From: Weizmannia acidilactici
GTDB lineage: Bacteria; Bacillota; Bacilli; Bacillales; Bacillaceae_C
NCBI RefSeq assembly: GCF_008974185.1
Contig: NZ_BKZP01000033.1
Span: forward strand, 1 to 35,943
Direction of reading: 5' to 3'
DNA: 35,943 nucleotides
Made by a program: the position numbers and the translations under genes
In this document: positions 8,801 to 17,026 of the stretch, in pieces
How positions within the stretch are numbered: position 1 is the first letter of the stretch
Layout: every line of letters begins with the position of its first letter
Notes under the pieces: generated by a model
Database searches by the model: none
What the model was told of the DNA's origin: nothing
The model's input: only the letters and a program-made list of their open reading frames with translations

Positions 8801-8928
8801 CTCGGGACCGTGATCTGGCCTTTTTCACGGACTAACGGATCCATTGCCGGCGCTTTCCATGCCAATAAAATCCCGGCAGCAGCCCATAATAATACTACAA
8901 CCCACCTGAACTGCACAATTCGCTTCAT
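5818..8928 (-). CDS. MMPL/RND-type membrane transporter with extracellular coiled-coil insert
   Basis: From the ATG at 8928 (G-rich ribosome site 9-10 bases upstream) the protein has 1036 residues. One helix (about 8-25) is followed by an outside domain. A bundle of five or six helices follows (about 160-345), carrying the MMPL signature GIGTDYCILLLSRF. After another helix near 360-380 comes a very long outside region, about residues 400-800. It consists of heptad-like segments such as GIGKIKSGLKEASQFL, LQTGTEKIAASMGDL and LQSGFNQLYEKY, in the style of YhgE/Pip proteins. The second helix bundle holds ALGTDYSIFLMERF. The paired TDY motifs suggest a proton-driven exporter of lipids, lipopeptides or drugs. 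B. subtilis YdgH and YdfJ are relatives. The substrate is unknown. No TetR-type regulator gene is adjacent, but a palindrome sits upstream. Confidence 0.92.
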   Translation of the reverse strand: MKRIVQFRWVVVLLWAAAGILLAWKAPAMDPLVREKGQITVPRGYASSLADEIKSRHDDAGSDTTSVMIVFHGREKLSASDMDHIRNTVGRLESNKKQYAIQNMTTHFNDPSLKSQLVSKDGKTVMVVAQVDAGGKPFKSVRADLQKAVQTPGVEAMMTGNKLINEDVTDSSQAGLKKTETITVIFILVVLVLVYRSVVAPIIPLLTVGISYMISQFIVAILADKFDFPVSNFTQIFLVAVLFGIGTDYCILLLSRFKEELAKGNEVLPAIATTYKSAGKTVLFSGIAVLIGFASIGLASFKLYQSASAVAIGVVVLLCALFSIVPFFMATLKKGLFWPVRGEISHRESKIWERAGLFSLARPFLALAIVALLTVPLSVSYDGKLSFNSLDELGNGYDAVKAFNIISDSFGAGKVMPVEVVLENDESVKSKDYLALIEKISADLDKVKDVAQVQSATRPDGSIMKEIYVKNQAKTLSEGIEKSNNGIGKIKSGLKEASQFLADSKSKFKEATDGIGQLQTGTEKIAASMGDLNTSLSQIENGIRSGSQGAEQLKTGVKKAQDQARELQSGFNQLYEKYQQVETGINQFIEQTGQLPSDIPQQLQTLEASYQAFLKDHPEVKNDPQFQKLQQEMVMLGIGSSSGTIAELYSRIHTMTSTLEMVNEKLGAISTALGQFADGFTPIIQGLNQLQSGINKTADGQNQVIQKIPSIQKGLQGIADGQARLQSGFNTFGTKINQLSDGLDSGAKGLGKIKAGLYDAGSYLNDLSDETTMEQSGIYIPDELLANADYQKALNHYISKDGKMVTFNITLNENPYSNGAMATIDDIGKAVKDAVKGTKLENAHIGIGGVSSINHDLNKMSKADYSRTVTYMMIGVTLALMIFLRSLMMPLYLLASLLLTYYASVGLAELIFVHLLGYPGISWAVPFFGFVILIALGTDYSIFLMERFNEYQDLPVRKGILLSMKNMGTVIISAAIILSGTFAAMMPSGVLSLLQIATLTLTGLLLYAFVILPLFVPVIVKVLGKANWWPFIASKE

Positions 8929-9038
8929 GAATAGAATCCCCCCCTGTTCCTTGTTTTGCCGGAAATAACTGATATGCAACGATTATAAAGAAAACGGCTG
9001 TATTAGTATGTAAAAAAATTGGAATTTTAATTAAGTTT

Positions 9039-9061
9039 ACTTTCCAAAGTCTGTGGAAAGT
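9039..9061. promoter_or_regulatory. Palindromic operator-like site between the MMPL gene and ykyB
   Basis: ACTTTCC and GGAAAGT form a 7-bp inverted repeat around a 9-nt centre. It lies in the divergent region, inside the probable ykyB promoter spacer. A dimeric repressor could bind here; which one is unknown. Confidence 0.45.
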
Positions 9062-9069
9062 AGTATAAT
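9041..9069 (+). promoter_or_regulatory. Probable sigma-A promoter of ykyB
   Basis: TATAAT at 9064 is preceded at 17 bases by the weak -35 TTTCCA at 9041. The ykyB ribosome site follows about 30 bases later. The poor -35 would fit a controlled promoter. Confidence 0.45.
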
Positions 9070-9113
9070 TAACGAAAAAGTAAAATTATTTAAAAACGAA
9101 AGGAGTTCTATAT

Positions 9114-9581
9114 TTGGATTCGCATAAACCTGCTCCATTGCAACCTACAATCCAAAACCTCTCTTATGCTATATTCACGGTCAATCGCCATGCGAAAACC
9201 GCTACCGACCCAAAATTTTTATACCTTTTGAAGAAAAAAGCCCTCGAAAAAATGATCCAGGAAGGAAAAGCGCTGAAAGTCGGCCTGCATTTTTCGGAAC
9301 ATCCGAAGTACAGCCAGCAGCAGTCAGACGTACTTGTCCGGTGCGGCGATTATACCTTCCATATTCCGCCTTCAAAAGCGGATTTCAAACAACTTCCCCA
9401 TCTTGGAAAACTCGACCATTCGACAAGAAACCCGAAATGCCACATGTCCCTCAGCCAGGCAAAACACTTGTTGCAAGTTTATACAGGGCTGAAAGAAAAC
9501 CAGCATCCCGGGCAGCTGCCCCGTTCCGGCAAAAAAACTTACAAACCTGTTTTTAAAAAACTGGGCGAATCGTTCTTCTAA
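9114..9581 (+). CDS. ykyB: YkyB-like protein
   Basis: A TTG start at 9114 with AAAGGAG seven bases upstream gives 155 residues. The core matches B. subtilis YkyB: YAIFTVNRHAKTA, FLYLLKKKALEKMIQEGKA, KVGLHFSEHPKYSQQQSDVL, YTFHIPPSKADFKQLPHLG and a SLSQAKHLLQVY helix. No ATG is available that keeps the conserved N-terminal PTIQNLSYAIFT, so TTG is chosen. No biochemical role is known to me. As in B. subtilis it lies next to cheV, here convergent with it. A shared hairpin terminator separates the two. Confidence 0.9.
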   Translation: MDSHKPAPLQPTIQNLSYAIFTVNRHAKTATDPKFLYLLKKKALEKMIQEGKALKVGLHFSEHPKYSQQQSDVLVRCGDYTFHIPPSKADFKQLPHLGKLDHSTRNPKCHMSLSQAKHLLQVYTGLKENQHPGQLPRSGKKTYKPVFKKLGESFF

Positions 9582-9630
9582 ACCAAGAACGGGCAGCGGA
9601 TGGCGGGAAACGCGAATCAAATATTGCATA

Positions 9631-9660
9631 AAACCCCCCGGCACAAGGCAGGGGGCTTTT
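9631..9660. terminator. Bidirectional terminator between ykyB and cheV
   Basis: A C5/G5 stem (9635-9639 with 9651-9655) is flanked by an A-run on one side and CTTTT on the other. It can serve both converging genes. Confidence 0.7.
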
Positions 9661-9669
9661 CGTTTGCCC

Positions 9670-10572
9670 TCACAGCACATGTTCGTCAATCGAAAGGATC
9701 AGTTGATTGATTTCAGGTTTGCTGATTTGTGCATCTGCACCGACCATTTCCCCCTTGTGCCGCAGTGTGTCGGTAATCAGCGAGGAAAAAATAATGACCG
9801 GCAATACGTTTAATTCGCTGCTTTGTTTAATTTTTTTCGTCAAATGGTGGCCGTCCATCAGCGGCATTTCAATATCCGTGATGACAAGCTGCACTTCATC
9901 GGTAACGTTTTTCCCGCTCTCCGCGATTCCGACCAAATAATCGTACGCCTCTTTTCCGTTTTCAAAAAACTCAATTTTTTCATATCCCGCTTCAAGCAAA
10001 GTATCGTGGAGCAAACCGCGCAAAAGGCCGGAATCTTCCGCAATCAAAATCCGTTTATTGCTCCGTTCCCTTTTCCCGAGTTTTTTCACATCTTCCACGC
10101 GGATGCTTGTTTGCGGGTTGATTTCCGCAATGATCTTTTCAAAATCAAGCATCAGGATCATATCCCCGCCATTCTTGATGACCCCAGTGATGTGCGAAGA
10201 TGCACCCGTATACATTTCGGACGGCTTCTCGATCTGGCCCCAGGAAAAGCGGTGGATTTTTGTTACACTGTCCACATGGAATACAATTTTTTGCTGATTG
10301 AATTCCGTGACGATAAATTTATCGTTTTCACCCATTTGCACCTGCTGCCCGAGCACTTTGCGTAAATTGACAACGGGCAGCACTTCCCCGCGCAGCTGGA
10401 TGATCCCTTCAATATAAGGATGGGCGTGCGGAATCGCGGTGACCGGAACCGGCATAATAATTTCCTTGACTTTAATCACATTAATGCCATAATAGCTCCC
10501 GCCGGCATGAAACTCAACGATTTCTACTTCGTTTGTCCCGCTTTCCAGTAAAATGCCCTGCTCTTGATTCAT
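9670..10572 (-). CDS. cheV: Chemotaxis coupling protein CheV (CheW-receiver)
   Basis: The start at 10572 (ATG after GAGGGGGCAGGACC) gives 300 residues. Residues about 15-155 form a CheW domain: VEIVEFHAGGSYYGINVIKV, a PYIEGIIQLRGEVLPVVNLR strand-loop and GVIKNGGDMILMLDFEKI. Residues about 175-300 form a response-regulator receiver with ILIAEDSGLLRG and the acceptor aspartate in VITDIEMPLMDG. The conserved lysine is in GADAQISKPEI. CheV couples chemoreceptors to CheA and is phosphorylated by CheA during adaptation. The length equals B. subtilis CheV (about 303). The gene is monocistronic, with a terminator after it and the divergent or upstream RDD gene about 160 bases away. Confidence 0.95.
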   Translation of the reverse strand: MNQEQGILLESGTNEVEIVEFHAGGSYYGINVIKVKEIIMPVPVTAIPHAHPYIEGIIQLRGEVLPVVNLRKVLGQQVQMGENDKFIVTEFNQQKIVFHVDSVTKIHRFSWGQIEKPSEMYTGASSHITGVIKNGGDMILMLDFEKIIAEINPQTSIRVEDVKKLGKRERSNKRILIAEDSGLLRGLLHDTLLEAGYEKIEFFENGKEAYDYLVGIAESGKNVTDEVQLVITDIEMPLMDGHHLTKKIKQSSELNVLPVIIFSSLITDTLRHKGEMVGADAQISKPEINQLILSIDEHVL

Positions 10573-10734
10573 GGTCCTGCCCCCTCGCGTATTTCTCATT
10601 ATCACATGGACGGTTTTTGTATAATACTGGCAAATGGGCCTGCAAATGAAGCACTTCCCATTTCCGCCCACATCTTTTATATCGGCAAAAATTGCGAGGA
10701 TTTCACTACACATCCGGCAAAAAGGGGAATGGCT

Positions 10735-11211
10735 TCAATCGTTGATGATCACATACGTGCCGGCGATCATATCATGGAGCGCCTGTTTTTTCTCTGTAAA
10801 AGCAGCCAAAAGATAACCGATGTAAAATACAGCTGACAAAGACATCGCCAAAGCCCTTCCGAGTGCGCGCCAAAATGAGATGCGCCCGCCATCGCTGCCG
10901 ATAATTTTCAAACCGAGCGCCCTTTTTCCGAGCGTTGCCTGCCACTTGGAAGAATGGAAAATGGCGAAGTACAGGGAAAAAACGAACGCGGATACAACCG
11001 CCGCAACCGCAAAACAGAGCGCAAAAGCAAAATCCTGCTGCGGGGTAAAATCCTCTGACCCGGATCCGCCGATCACGGCAACGGATACGATGATGATGCC
11101 GAAAAATACCACAGCGGAGGGAATGCTGACAATCAATAAATCTATGAGATAAGCGGCAAAACGCAGCCAAAAACCGGCGTATCTTCTTTCAATCATCTGG
11201 CTCTCTTCCAT
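10735..11211 (-). CDS. RDD family membrane protein
   Basis: Starting at the ATG at 11211 (GGAG eight bases before) the product has 158 residues. It starts MEESQMIERRYAGFWLRFAAY with the R-D-D signature pattern RFAAYLIDLLIV. There are three or four membrane helices at about 16-45, 70-95 and 115-140. Between the last two lies the cytosolic segment SKWQATLGKRALGLKII, which is typical of RDD proteins. The family includes sodium-proton antiporters and proteins of unknown function, so no specific transport is claimed. The gene is divergent from patA. Confidence 0.85.
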   Translation of the reverse strand: MEESQMIERRYAGFWLRFAAYLIDLLIVSIPSAVVFFGIIIVSVAVIGGSGSEDFTPQQDFAFALCFAVAAVVSAFVFSLYFAIFHSSKWQATLGKRALGLKIIGSDGGRISFWRALGRALAMSLSAVFYIGYLLAAFTEKKQALHDMIAGTYVIIND

Positions 11212-11391
11212 TTTTTCAACTCCAATCCTTTTAAATATATACGATAAAAATGAGAAAATCATTCATTTTCGGTGAAAAAGGTCTCATTTCTTTACCCGTA
11301 AAAATTTTCCGTCAAACCAAATGCGTGGTAAGATAATAAGGAATGCCATACATATACAGAAAGCTGCACTGTTAAAGGAGGAAATGAGTTT

Positions 11392-12546
11392 TTGGAACAT
11401 TTATTGAACCCGCATGTACTGGAGATTGAAATTTCCGGAATCCGTAAGTTTTCAAATATGGTTGCAGATATAGAAGATATCGTTTCTTTTACGATCGGGC
11501 AGCCCGATTTCCCGACACCGGAACACGTCAAGCAGGCAGGCATCCGTGCGATTGAAGAGAATGCAACCACTTATACCCATAACGCCGGCGATCTTGCTTT
11601 ACGGAAGGCGGCCGCCAAGTTTGCGGAAACGAAATACGGGCTTTCTTACAAGCCGGAAACGGAAGTGATCGTGACGATTGGCGCCAGCGAGGCAATCGAT
11701 ATTGCTTTAAGGACGATCCTTACACCCGGTTCTGAAGTCATATTGCCCGGCCCGGTTTATCCGGGATATGAACCGGTGATCCGCCTGTGCGGCGCTGTAC
11801 CGGTATACGTTGATACAAGAAACAGCCAGTTTAAGCTGACGGCGGATTTGATCCGGGAGGCGCTCACGAATAAAACAAAATGCATCATACTCCCATATCC
11901 TTCCAACCCTACAGGGGTAACTTTGGAAAAACGGGAATTGCAGGAAATTGCCGATCTCATCCGCGGCAAAGAATTATTTGTTCTTGCAGATGAAATTTAC
12001 AGTGAACTGGCTTATGATATGCCGCACGCTTCCATCGCTTCCTTTTTACGGGAACAGGCAATTGTCATCAACGGCGTTTCAAAATCGCATGCGATGACCG
12101 GCTGGCGTATCGGCTTCGTATTCGCCCCGGAACAACTTGCCAAACATATTTTAAAAGTCCACCAGTATAACGTATCATGTGCCTCCTCGGTTTCACAAAA
12201 AGCGGCGCTTGAAGCATTGACAGCCGGCATCCATGATTCGGAAGAGATGAAAAAAGAGTATCGAAAAAGAAGGGAATTTGTGTGCAAAAAGCTTGCAGAA
12301 ATCGGCCTCCATTATGTAAAGCCGGACGGCGCTTTTTATGTTTTTGTCCAACTGCCAAAAAAATATAAAGGATCGTCTTTCGATTTTGCAGTTGAAATGG
12401 CCCAAAAAGACAAAGTCGCGGTTGTTCCGGGCAGCGCCTTTTCCAAATACGGCGAAGGCTGGTTCAGAATGTCGTATGCATGCAGCTTGGAAACGCTCGA
12501 AAAAGGGCTTTTGCGCATGGAAAAATTTATTTCAAACCTCAATTGA
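11392..12546 (+). CDS. patA: PLP-dependent aminotransferase PatA
   Basis: A TTG at 11392 preceded by AAAGGAGG opens a 384-residue class I/II aminotransferase. It begins EHLLNPHVLEIEISGIRKFS, which closely follows B. subtilis PatA (N-acetyl-L,L-diaminopimelate aminotransferase, lysine biosynthesis via acetylated intermediates). The nearby ATG at 11384 is out of frame, so TTG is the start. Fold-type I features are present: TIGQPDFPTP, TIGASEAIDIAL, PGPVYPGYEP, ILPYPSNPTGV, VLADEIYSEL and the Schiff-base lysine in VSKSHAMTGWRIGF. The C-terminal FRMSYACS holds the carboxylate-binding arginine. It converges on ykwC at a shared hairpin. Confidence 0.95.
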   Translation: MEHLLNPHVLEIEISGIRKFSNMVADIEDIVSFTIGQPDFPTPEHVKQAGIRAIEENATTYTHNAGDLALRKAAAKFAETKYGLSYKPETEVIVTIGASEAIDIALRTILTPGSEVILPGPVYPGYEPVIRLCGAVPVYVDTRNSQFKLTADLIREALTNKTKCIILPYPSNPTGVTLEKRELQEIADLIRGKELFVLADEIYSELAYDMPHASIASFLREQAIVINGVSKSHAMTGWRIGFVFAPEQLAKHILKVHQYNVSCASSVSQKAALEALTAGIHDSEEMKKEYRKRREFVCKKLAEIGLHYVKPDGAFYVFVQLPKKYKGSSFDFAVEMAQKDKVAVVPGSAFSKYGEGWFRMSYACSLETLEKGLLRMEKFISNLN

Positions 12547-12550
12547 GCAA

Positions 12551-12579
12551 AAAACCCGCCGGAAAATTTGTCCGGCGGG
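12551..12579. terminator. Shared terminator of patA and ykwC
   Basis: CCCGCCGGA and TCCGGCGGG make a perfect 9-bp stem with a 7-nt loop. The minus strand side ends in TTTTTTGC, so it is best for ykwC. The plus side ends in TCTTCC and is weaker for patA. Confidence 0.85.
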
Positions 12580-12588
12580 TCTTCCCTG

Positions 12589-13452
12589 TTATTCTGCCCA
12601 ATACTTGATTAACGCCTGCGTACCACTGTTTTCTTCCCCCTTTTGGGCAAGCTCCTCATATAATTTTTTGCTGAGGGCGAGGCCCGGCAGGTCAAGCCCC
12701 ATTTTTTCCGCTTCATCCAGGGCGATTTTCATATCTTTAATAAAATGTTTGATAAAAAAGCCCGGTGAATAATCGCCTGCAAGCATTCTAGGCACGAGGT
12801 TGGACATCGACCAGCTTCCGGCCGCCCCCGCACTGATGGATTGCAGTACTTTTTCCGGATCGAGCCCGGCTTTTTGCGCATATACAATCGACTCCGTCAC
12901 ACCGATCATATTGGAAGCAATCGCGATTTGATTGCACATTTTTGTATGCTGGCCTGCTCCCGGCCCCCCCTGCAGGACGATATTTTCGCCCAGAACGGAA
13001 AAAATCGGTCTGGCCGATTCAAACACATCTTCATCGCCGCCGACCATGATTGTCAGTGTCCCTTTTTGGGCGCCGATGTCCCCGCCGGAAACAGGCGCAT
13101 CCAAAGCTTTCAAGTTTTTCTCTTTTGCAGCTTCATAAATTTTTTTCGCTAACGTAGGCGTTGACGTCGTCATATCGATCAGTAGCGTTCCCTCTTTTGC
13201 GGCGCCAAGCAGCCCATTTTCCCTAAAATAAACTTCTTCTACATCATGCGGATACCCGACCATCGTTAAGACGACATCCGCTTTCGCAGCCGTTTCCGCG
13301 GGCGTGGTACACCATTCGGCCCCCTGTTCAAGAAGTGGGGCTGCCTTTTCTTTTGTCCGGTTGTATACAAAAAGCGGATATCCTGCTTTCAGGAGATTCT
13401 GTGCCATACTCCGTCCCATTACACCTAATCCGATAAATCCGATATTTTCCAT
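12589..13452 (-). CDS. ykwC: Beta-hydroxyacid dehydrogenase YkwC
   Basis: The start at 13452 (ATG after a GGGGGA site) yields 287 residues. It has the Rossmann dinucleotide motif IGFIGLGVMGRSMAQNLLKA and the substrate loop LDAPVSGGDIGAQKGTLTIM. The catalytic lysine is in GAGQHTKMCNQIAIAS. This is the 3-hydroxyisobutyrate/tartronate semialdehyde reductase superfamily, NAD(P)-dependent oxidation or reduction of short beta-hydroxyacids. In B. subtilis ykwC also lies near patA. The physiological substrate is not known. Extending the frame upstream would add about 43 residues lacking family resemblance and was rejected. The 245 bases upstream of the start hold no gene that I can see. Confidence 0.9.
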   Translation of the reverse strand: MENIGFIGLGVMGRSMAQNLLKAGYPLFVYNRTKEKAAPLLEQGAEWCTTPAETAAKADVVLTMVGYPHDVEEVYFRENGLLGAAKEGTLLIDMTTSTPTLAKKIYEAAKEKNLKALDAPVSGGDIGAQKGTLTIMVGGDEDVFESARPIFSVLGENIVLQGGPGAGQHTKMCNQIAIASNMIGVTESIVYAQKAGLDPEKVLQSISAGAAGSWSMSNLVPRMLAGDYSPGFFIKHFIKDMKIALDEAEKMGLDLPGLALSKKLYEELAQKGEENSGTQALIKYWAE

Positions 13453-13697
13453 TCTTATTCCCCCGTTATCATGAAATTCTTTGCAGCCCGCCGCGGCGCA
13501 TTGCATAGTTCCTACAAAATTCGGACAGCATTGCGCGCAACCAAATACAAAAAAGCCTGTACTGCGACAGACCAAAGTCAAATGGGGTGCAAGAAAGAAA
13601 ACAATCTCTCACGTTTGCTTTCTTTATCCCCGCATTTTCGGACTTTAAACCAAAATTTTTTGTAACAGAGAATTTTTCCCCTTTTAACCGGCCAACT

Positions 13698-14483
13698 TTA
13701 AATTGATTTTACCTTTCCGCCGTCGATCAGGAAACTGCTTCCGGTTACATAGGAATTGGCTTCCGATGCGAGGAACGCGACAAACTTTCCAAATTCGTCC
13801 GGTTCGCCGTATCTGCCGAGCGGGATCGACCGCAATTCCTGCGCCTGCACTTCCTTCACCGTTTTTCCGGTTTTCTCGGCAGTGACTTGATCAAGATGGA
13901 CAATTCTGTCTGTTGCAATCCTGCCCGGACCTACCGTATTGACAAGAATGTTGTAAGGCGCCAGTTCTTCCGCAAGCGATTTGGATAGTCCGACGATACC
14001 GGTGCGGAACGTATTCGACAAAATCAGCCCAGAAATCGGTTCTTTAATCGATGAAGAGGCAATATTGATCAGCCTACCGCCGTTTTTCTTCAAAAGCGGC
14101 AATGCTTCGCGGATGATGCGTATGTATGAAAGCAGGTTCAGTTCAAACGATTTTTGCCAGTCTTCATCACTCATATCTTCAAAATTCCCGGCTGGCGGAC
14201 CGCCTGCATTATTCACGAGAATATCCAGCCTGCCGAACACTTCCTTCGCCTTTTGCACCATTGCCTTAATGTCTTCGCGGTTTGTGATGTCGGCGCGGAC
14301 ATATTCCACATTTCCAGTCCCTAAAGCGGACAATTCATCTTTTACCGCCTGCAATTTTTCTTCATTCCGACTTGTGATGAGGACATTGGCCCCTTCCAGG
14401 ACGAGTTGTTTCGCAACAGCCTTTCCAAGTCCCTGGCTGGAAGCTACAACAAGCGCTGCTTTTCCTTTCAACCCTAAATCCAC
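13698..14483 (-). CDS. SDR family oxidoreductase lacking the YxxxK motif
   Basis: A GTG at 14483 behind GGAGG (7-nt spacing) gives 261 residues. The cofactor region reads ALVVASSQGLGKAVAKQLV, a variant of TGxxxGxG, and LVNNAGGPPAGNFEDMSDED is typical of SDRs. At the active site, where YxxxK is expected, the protein has GLILSNTFRTGIVGLSKSLA, so the tyrosine and lysine positions appear to be serine and arginine. I recall the same SNTFRTG pattern across a whole subgroup of Bacillus SDRs annotated as 3-oxoacyl-ACP reductase-like. It is therefore likely a family trait rather than damage. Substrate and even reductase activity are open. A longer upstream frame to 14735 lacks SDR similarity. Confidence 0.85.
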   Translation of the reverse strand: MDLGLKGKAALVVASSQGLGKAVAKQLVLEGANVLITSRNEEKLQAVKDELSALGTGNVEYVRADITNREDIKAMVQKAKEVFGRLDILVNNAGGPPAGNFEDMSDEDWQKSFELNLLSYIRIIREALPLLKKNGGRLINIASSSIKEPISGLILSNTFRTGIVGLSKSLAEELAPYNILVNTVGPGRIATDRIVHLDQVTAEKTGKTVKEVQAQELRSIPLGRYGEPDEFGKFVAFLASEANSYVTGSSFLIDGGKVKSI

Positions 14484-14639
14484 GAAAATCCCTCCTGAAT
14501 GGTTTGTTAAATTTACAACTGTTTTCATTATAAACGATTTTCTCCCGTCCTTGCATCCGCAAAGCTTGCACATACTTGCAAAAAGCCCCTGCGGGAATCG
14601 CGGCGGCTTTGACAATGGGACGAATTTCACGGCCCAATC

Positions 14640-14669
14640 AAAAAAGGCCGAACGGAAAACCCGTCCGGC
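14640..14669 (-). terminator. Terminator downstream of ptsI
   Basis: On the minus strand GCCGGACGG pairs with CCGTTCGGC (one G-U) and is followed by CCTTTTTTG. It stands about 145 bases after the ptsI stop. Confidence 0.65.
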
Positions 14670-14813
14670 AAAAATAGGGGGAAAAATGAGAAAGAAACGA
14701 TATACATCCGGTATTGTAACAATACTGGATACCAATACCTTACCCTAATACCGGGATAGTTTATATATACCCGCTTTCTTCCCCATTAATCCTTCTTTTT
14801 TTGAAAAAATTTT

Positions 14814-16535
14814 TTATGAATTGGAAAGAACTTTTTTCACGTGTTCCTTCACTTCTTCATTGGTAGAAAGGTTCAAGACTTCCTCAGCCAGTTTTTCCAT
14901 GTCGGATTTATTCAGGCCACGAATTTGGGCGCGTGCCCTTAAAATGGAGGAAGCGCTCATTGAGAACTCATCAAGGCCGAGGCCGAGTAGAATTGGAATT
15001 GCGATTTCGTCCCCTGCCATTTCGCCGCACATGCCGGCCCATTTGCCTTCTTTATGCGCCGCATCAATGACGCGTTTTACAAGGCGGAGGATCGCCGGGT
15101 TGTATGGCTGGTACAGATACGAAATGCGCTCGTTCATGCGGTCGGCAGCCATTGTGTACTGGATCAGGTCGTTTGTGCCAACGCTAAAGAAATCGACTTC
15201 TTTTGCGAACACGTCTGCCATGACCGCCGTTGAAGGGATTTCAACCATGATGCCGACTTCGATATTATCTGAAACTTGTACGCCTTCCTGCACAAGTTTT
15301 TCTTTTTCTTCCAAAAGGATCGCTTTTGCCTGGCGGAATTCATCCAAGTTGGAAATCATCGGGAACATGATTTTCAAGTTGCCGTGTGCGCTCGCACGGA
15401 GCAATGCACGAAGCTGAGTGCGGAAAATATCCTGCCTGTCCAGGCACAAGCGGATCGCACGGAAGCCCAAGAACGGGTTCATTTCTTCCGGCAACGGCAA
15501 ATAAGGCAGTTTTTTGTCTCCACCGATATCAAGCGTACGGACAACTACCGGTTTGCCGTTTAAGCCTTCCAGCACTGCTTTGTATGCCTCAAACTGCATT
15601 TCTTCGGAAGGAAGCTCGTCCCTGCCCATGTACAGGAATTCGGTACGGTACAAGCCGACACCTTCCCCGCCGTTTTTGATGACGCCTTCCAAATCGTTCG
15701 GTGTGCCAATATTGGCTACAAGTTCTACATGGTGCCCGTCTTTCGATACGGATTTTTCATTAACCAGCTTGGCCCATTCGGCTTTTTGCTGTTCGTATTG
15801 TTCTTGTTTTTGTTTGTATTCGTCCACAATTTCCGGAGTCGGATTCACATGGACATCGCCGCTGTTGCCGTCTACGATGACAAGGTCGCCGTTTTGGATA
15901 TCCTGGATCGCGGTTTTTGTCCCGACGACTGCAGGAATTTCCAAAGAACGCGCCATAATCGCAGAGTGCGATGTACGTCCCCCGACATTTGTCGCAAATC
16001 CTTTTACATATTGGCGGTTTAATTGAGCAGTATCGGAAGGGGTCAAGTCATCGGCAATGACAATGACTTCTTCCGAAATCATGCTCGGATTCGGGATTTC
16101 CACATTCAACAGGTGGGCCAAAATCCGTTTTGTCACGTCGCGGATATCCGCAGCGCGTTCCCGCATATACTCGTTGTCCATTTGTTCAAACATGGTCACG
16201 AACATATCGGCAATTTCTTTTAATGCGTATTCCGCATTGATCTGATCATCCCTGATTTTATCCTGGATCGGAGTCAGTAATTCCGGATCGTCTAAAACAA
16301 GCAAATGGGCATCAAAGATAGCCGCTTTGTCCGGCCCCAAAGCTTGAAGTGCGTGCTCCCTGATCGCCTGCAATTCAGATTTGGATTCGGACACAGCAGC
16401 TTTAAAACGGTTAATTTCATCCGCTGTATTTTGGACAGTCGTTTTTTCAAAAGATAAATCAGGCTCTACCAAGCGATAGGCTTTTGCTATCGCAATCCCG
16501 TTGGAAGCTGCTATACCTTTCAAAATTGTTGACAT
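14814..16535 (-). CDS. ptsI: PTS enzyme I (phosphoenolpyruvate-protein phosphotransferase)
   Basis: The protein has 573 residues, the usual length for enzyme I. It carries the phosphorylatable histidine in [20 protein letters not shown], the PEP-binding [13 protein letters not shown] and [11 protein letters not shown], and the C-terminal [17 protein letters not shown] and [10 protein letters not shown] that complete the barrel. It takes phosphate from PEP and passes it to HPr in the cytosol, the first step of sugar PTS uptake. Its ATG overlaps the ptsH stop (TAATG), showing translational coupling. Confidence 0.98.
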   Translation of the reverse strand: MSTILKGIAASNGIAIAKAYRLVEPDLSFEKTTVQNTADEINRFKAAVSESKSELQAIREHALQALGPDKAAIFDAHLLVLDDPELLTPIQDKIRDDQINAEYALKEIADMFVTMFEQMDNEYMRERAADIRDVTKRILAHLLNVEIPNPSMISEEVIVIADDLTPSDTAQLNRQYVKGFATNVGGRTSHSAIMARSLEIPAVVGTKTAIQDIQNGDLVIVDGNSGDVHVNPTPEIVDEYKQKQEQYEQQKAEWAKLVNEKSVSKDGHHVELVANIGTPNDLEGVIKNGGEGVGLYRTEFLYMGRDELPSEEMQFEAYKAVLEGLNGKPVVVRTLDIGGDKKLPYLPLPEEMNPFLGFRAIRLCLDRQDIFRTQLRALLRASAHGNLKIMFPMISNLDEFRQAKAILLEEKEKLVQEGVQVSDNIEVGIMVEIPSTAVMADVFAKEVDFFSVGTNDLIQYTMAADRMNERISYLYQPYNPAILRLVKRVIDAAHKEGKWAGMCGEMAGDEIAIPILLGLGLDEFSMSASSILRARAQIRGLNKSDMEKLAEEVLNLSTNEEVKEHVKKVLSNS

Positions 16536-16801
16536 TATTCGCCCAAACCTTCTTTTTTCATTAATTCAGCTAAAGCGTTTAATGCATCATCGGCGTCGCT
16601 TCCTTCAGCAATAATGGAAATGTCAGCGCCTTTGCCGATCCCAAGGGACATAACACCCATGATCGATTTCAAGTTTACTTTTTTATCCTTATACTGTAAT
16701 TGGATATCTGAATCAAATTTGCTAGCCGTTTGCACAAGCAATGTTGCAGGACGTGCGTGGATTCCTGTATCTGCCGTTACTTTGAATTGTTTTTCAGCCA
16801 T
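16535..16801 (-). CDS. ptsH: HPr phosphocarrier protein
   Basis: The protein has 88 residues. His15 in the motif [11 protein letters not shown] accepts phosphate from enzyme I. Ser46 in [11 protein letters not shown] is the HPr kinase/phosphorylase target that turns HPr into the CcpA corepressor, which is the Gram-positive form. The gene is the first of the ptsHI operon and overlaps ptsI by one base. B. subtilis has ptsG directly upstream of ptsH; here a small unknown gene lies there instead, so ptsHI has its own promoter. Confidence 0.98.
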   Translation of the reverse strand: MAEKQFKVTADTGIHARPATLLVQTASKFDSDIQLQYKDKKVNLKSIMGVMSLGIGKGADISIIAEGSDADDALNALAELMKKEGLGE

Positions 16802-16836
16802 AGGTAAAACTACTCCTTTTCTTTAATATAGTACTA

Positions 16837-16865
16837 AAAATAAAGCACCATGCATTTTTCGTCAA
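16837..16865 (-). promoter_or_regulatory. Candidate sigma-A promoter of ptsHI
   Basis: On the minus strand TTGACG, a 17-base spacer and TATTTT lie about 36-64 bases before the ptsH start. The -10 is only moderately good. Confidence 0.45.
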
Positions 16866-17026
16866 TATTTATGGGGCATCATACATAAAAAAGACAAATA
16901 TTGCACAATGCGGGAATAAAACGAAATCCCCGTAATAGGATAACACGCCTTCAAAAATAAAACAATCATCTGAGTTAACTTCATTTTGCTTAACTTTGCG
17001 CGATTTTATTCAAACATAAAGCAAAA

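Noticed and set aside
14484-14735. 84-residue N-terminal extension of the SDR frame
   Set aside because: It passes through the ptsI terminator hairpin and lacks SDR similarity; the GTG at 14483 has a GGAGG site.
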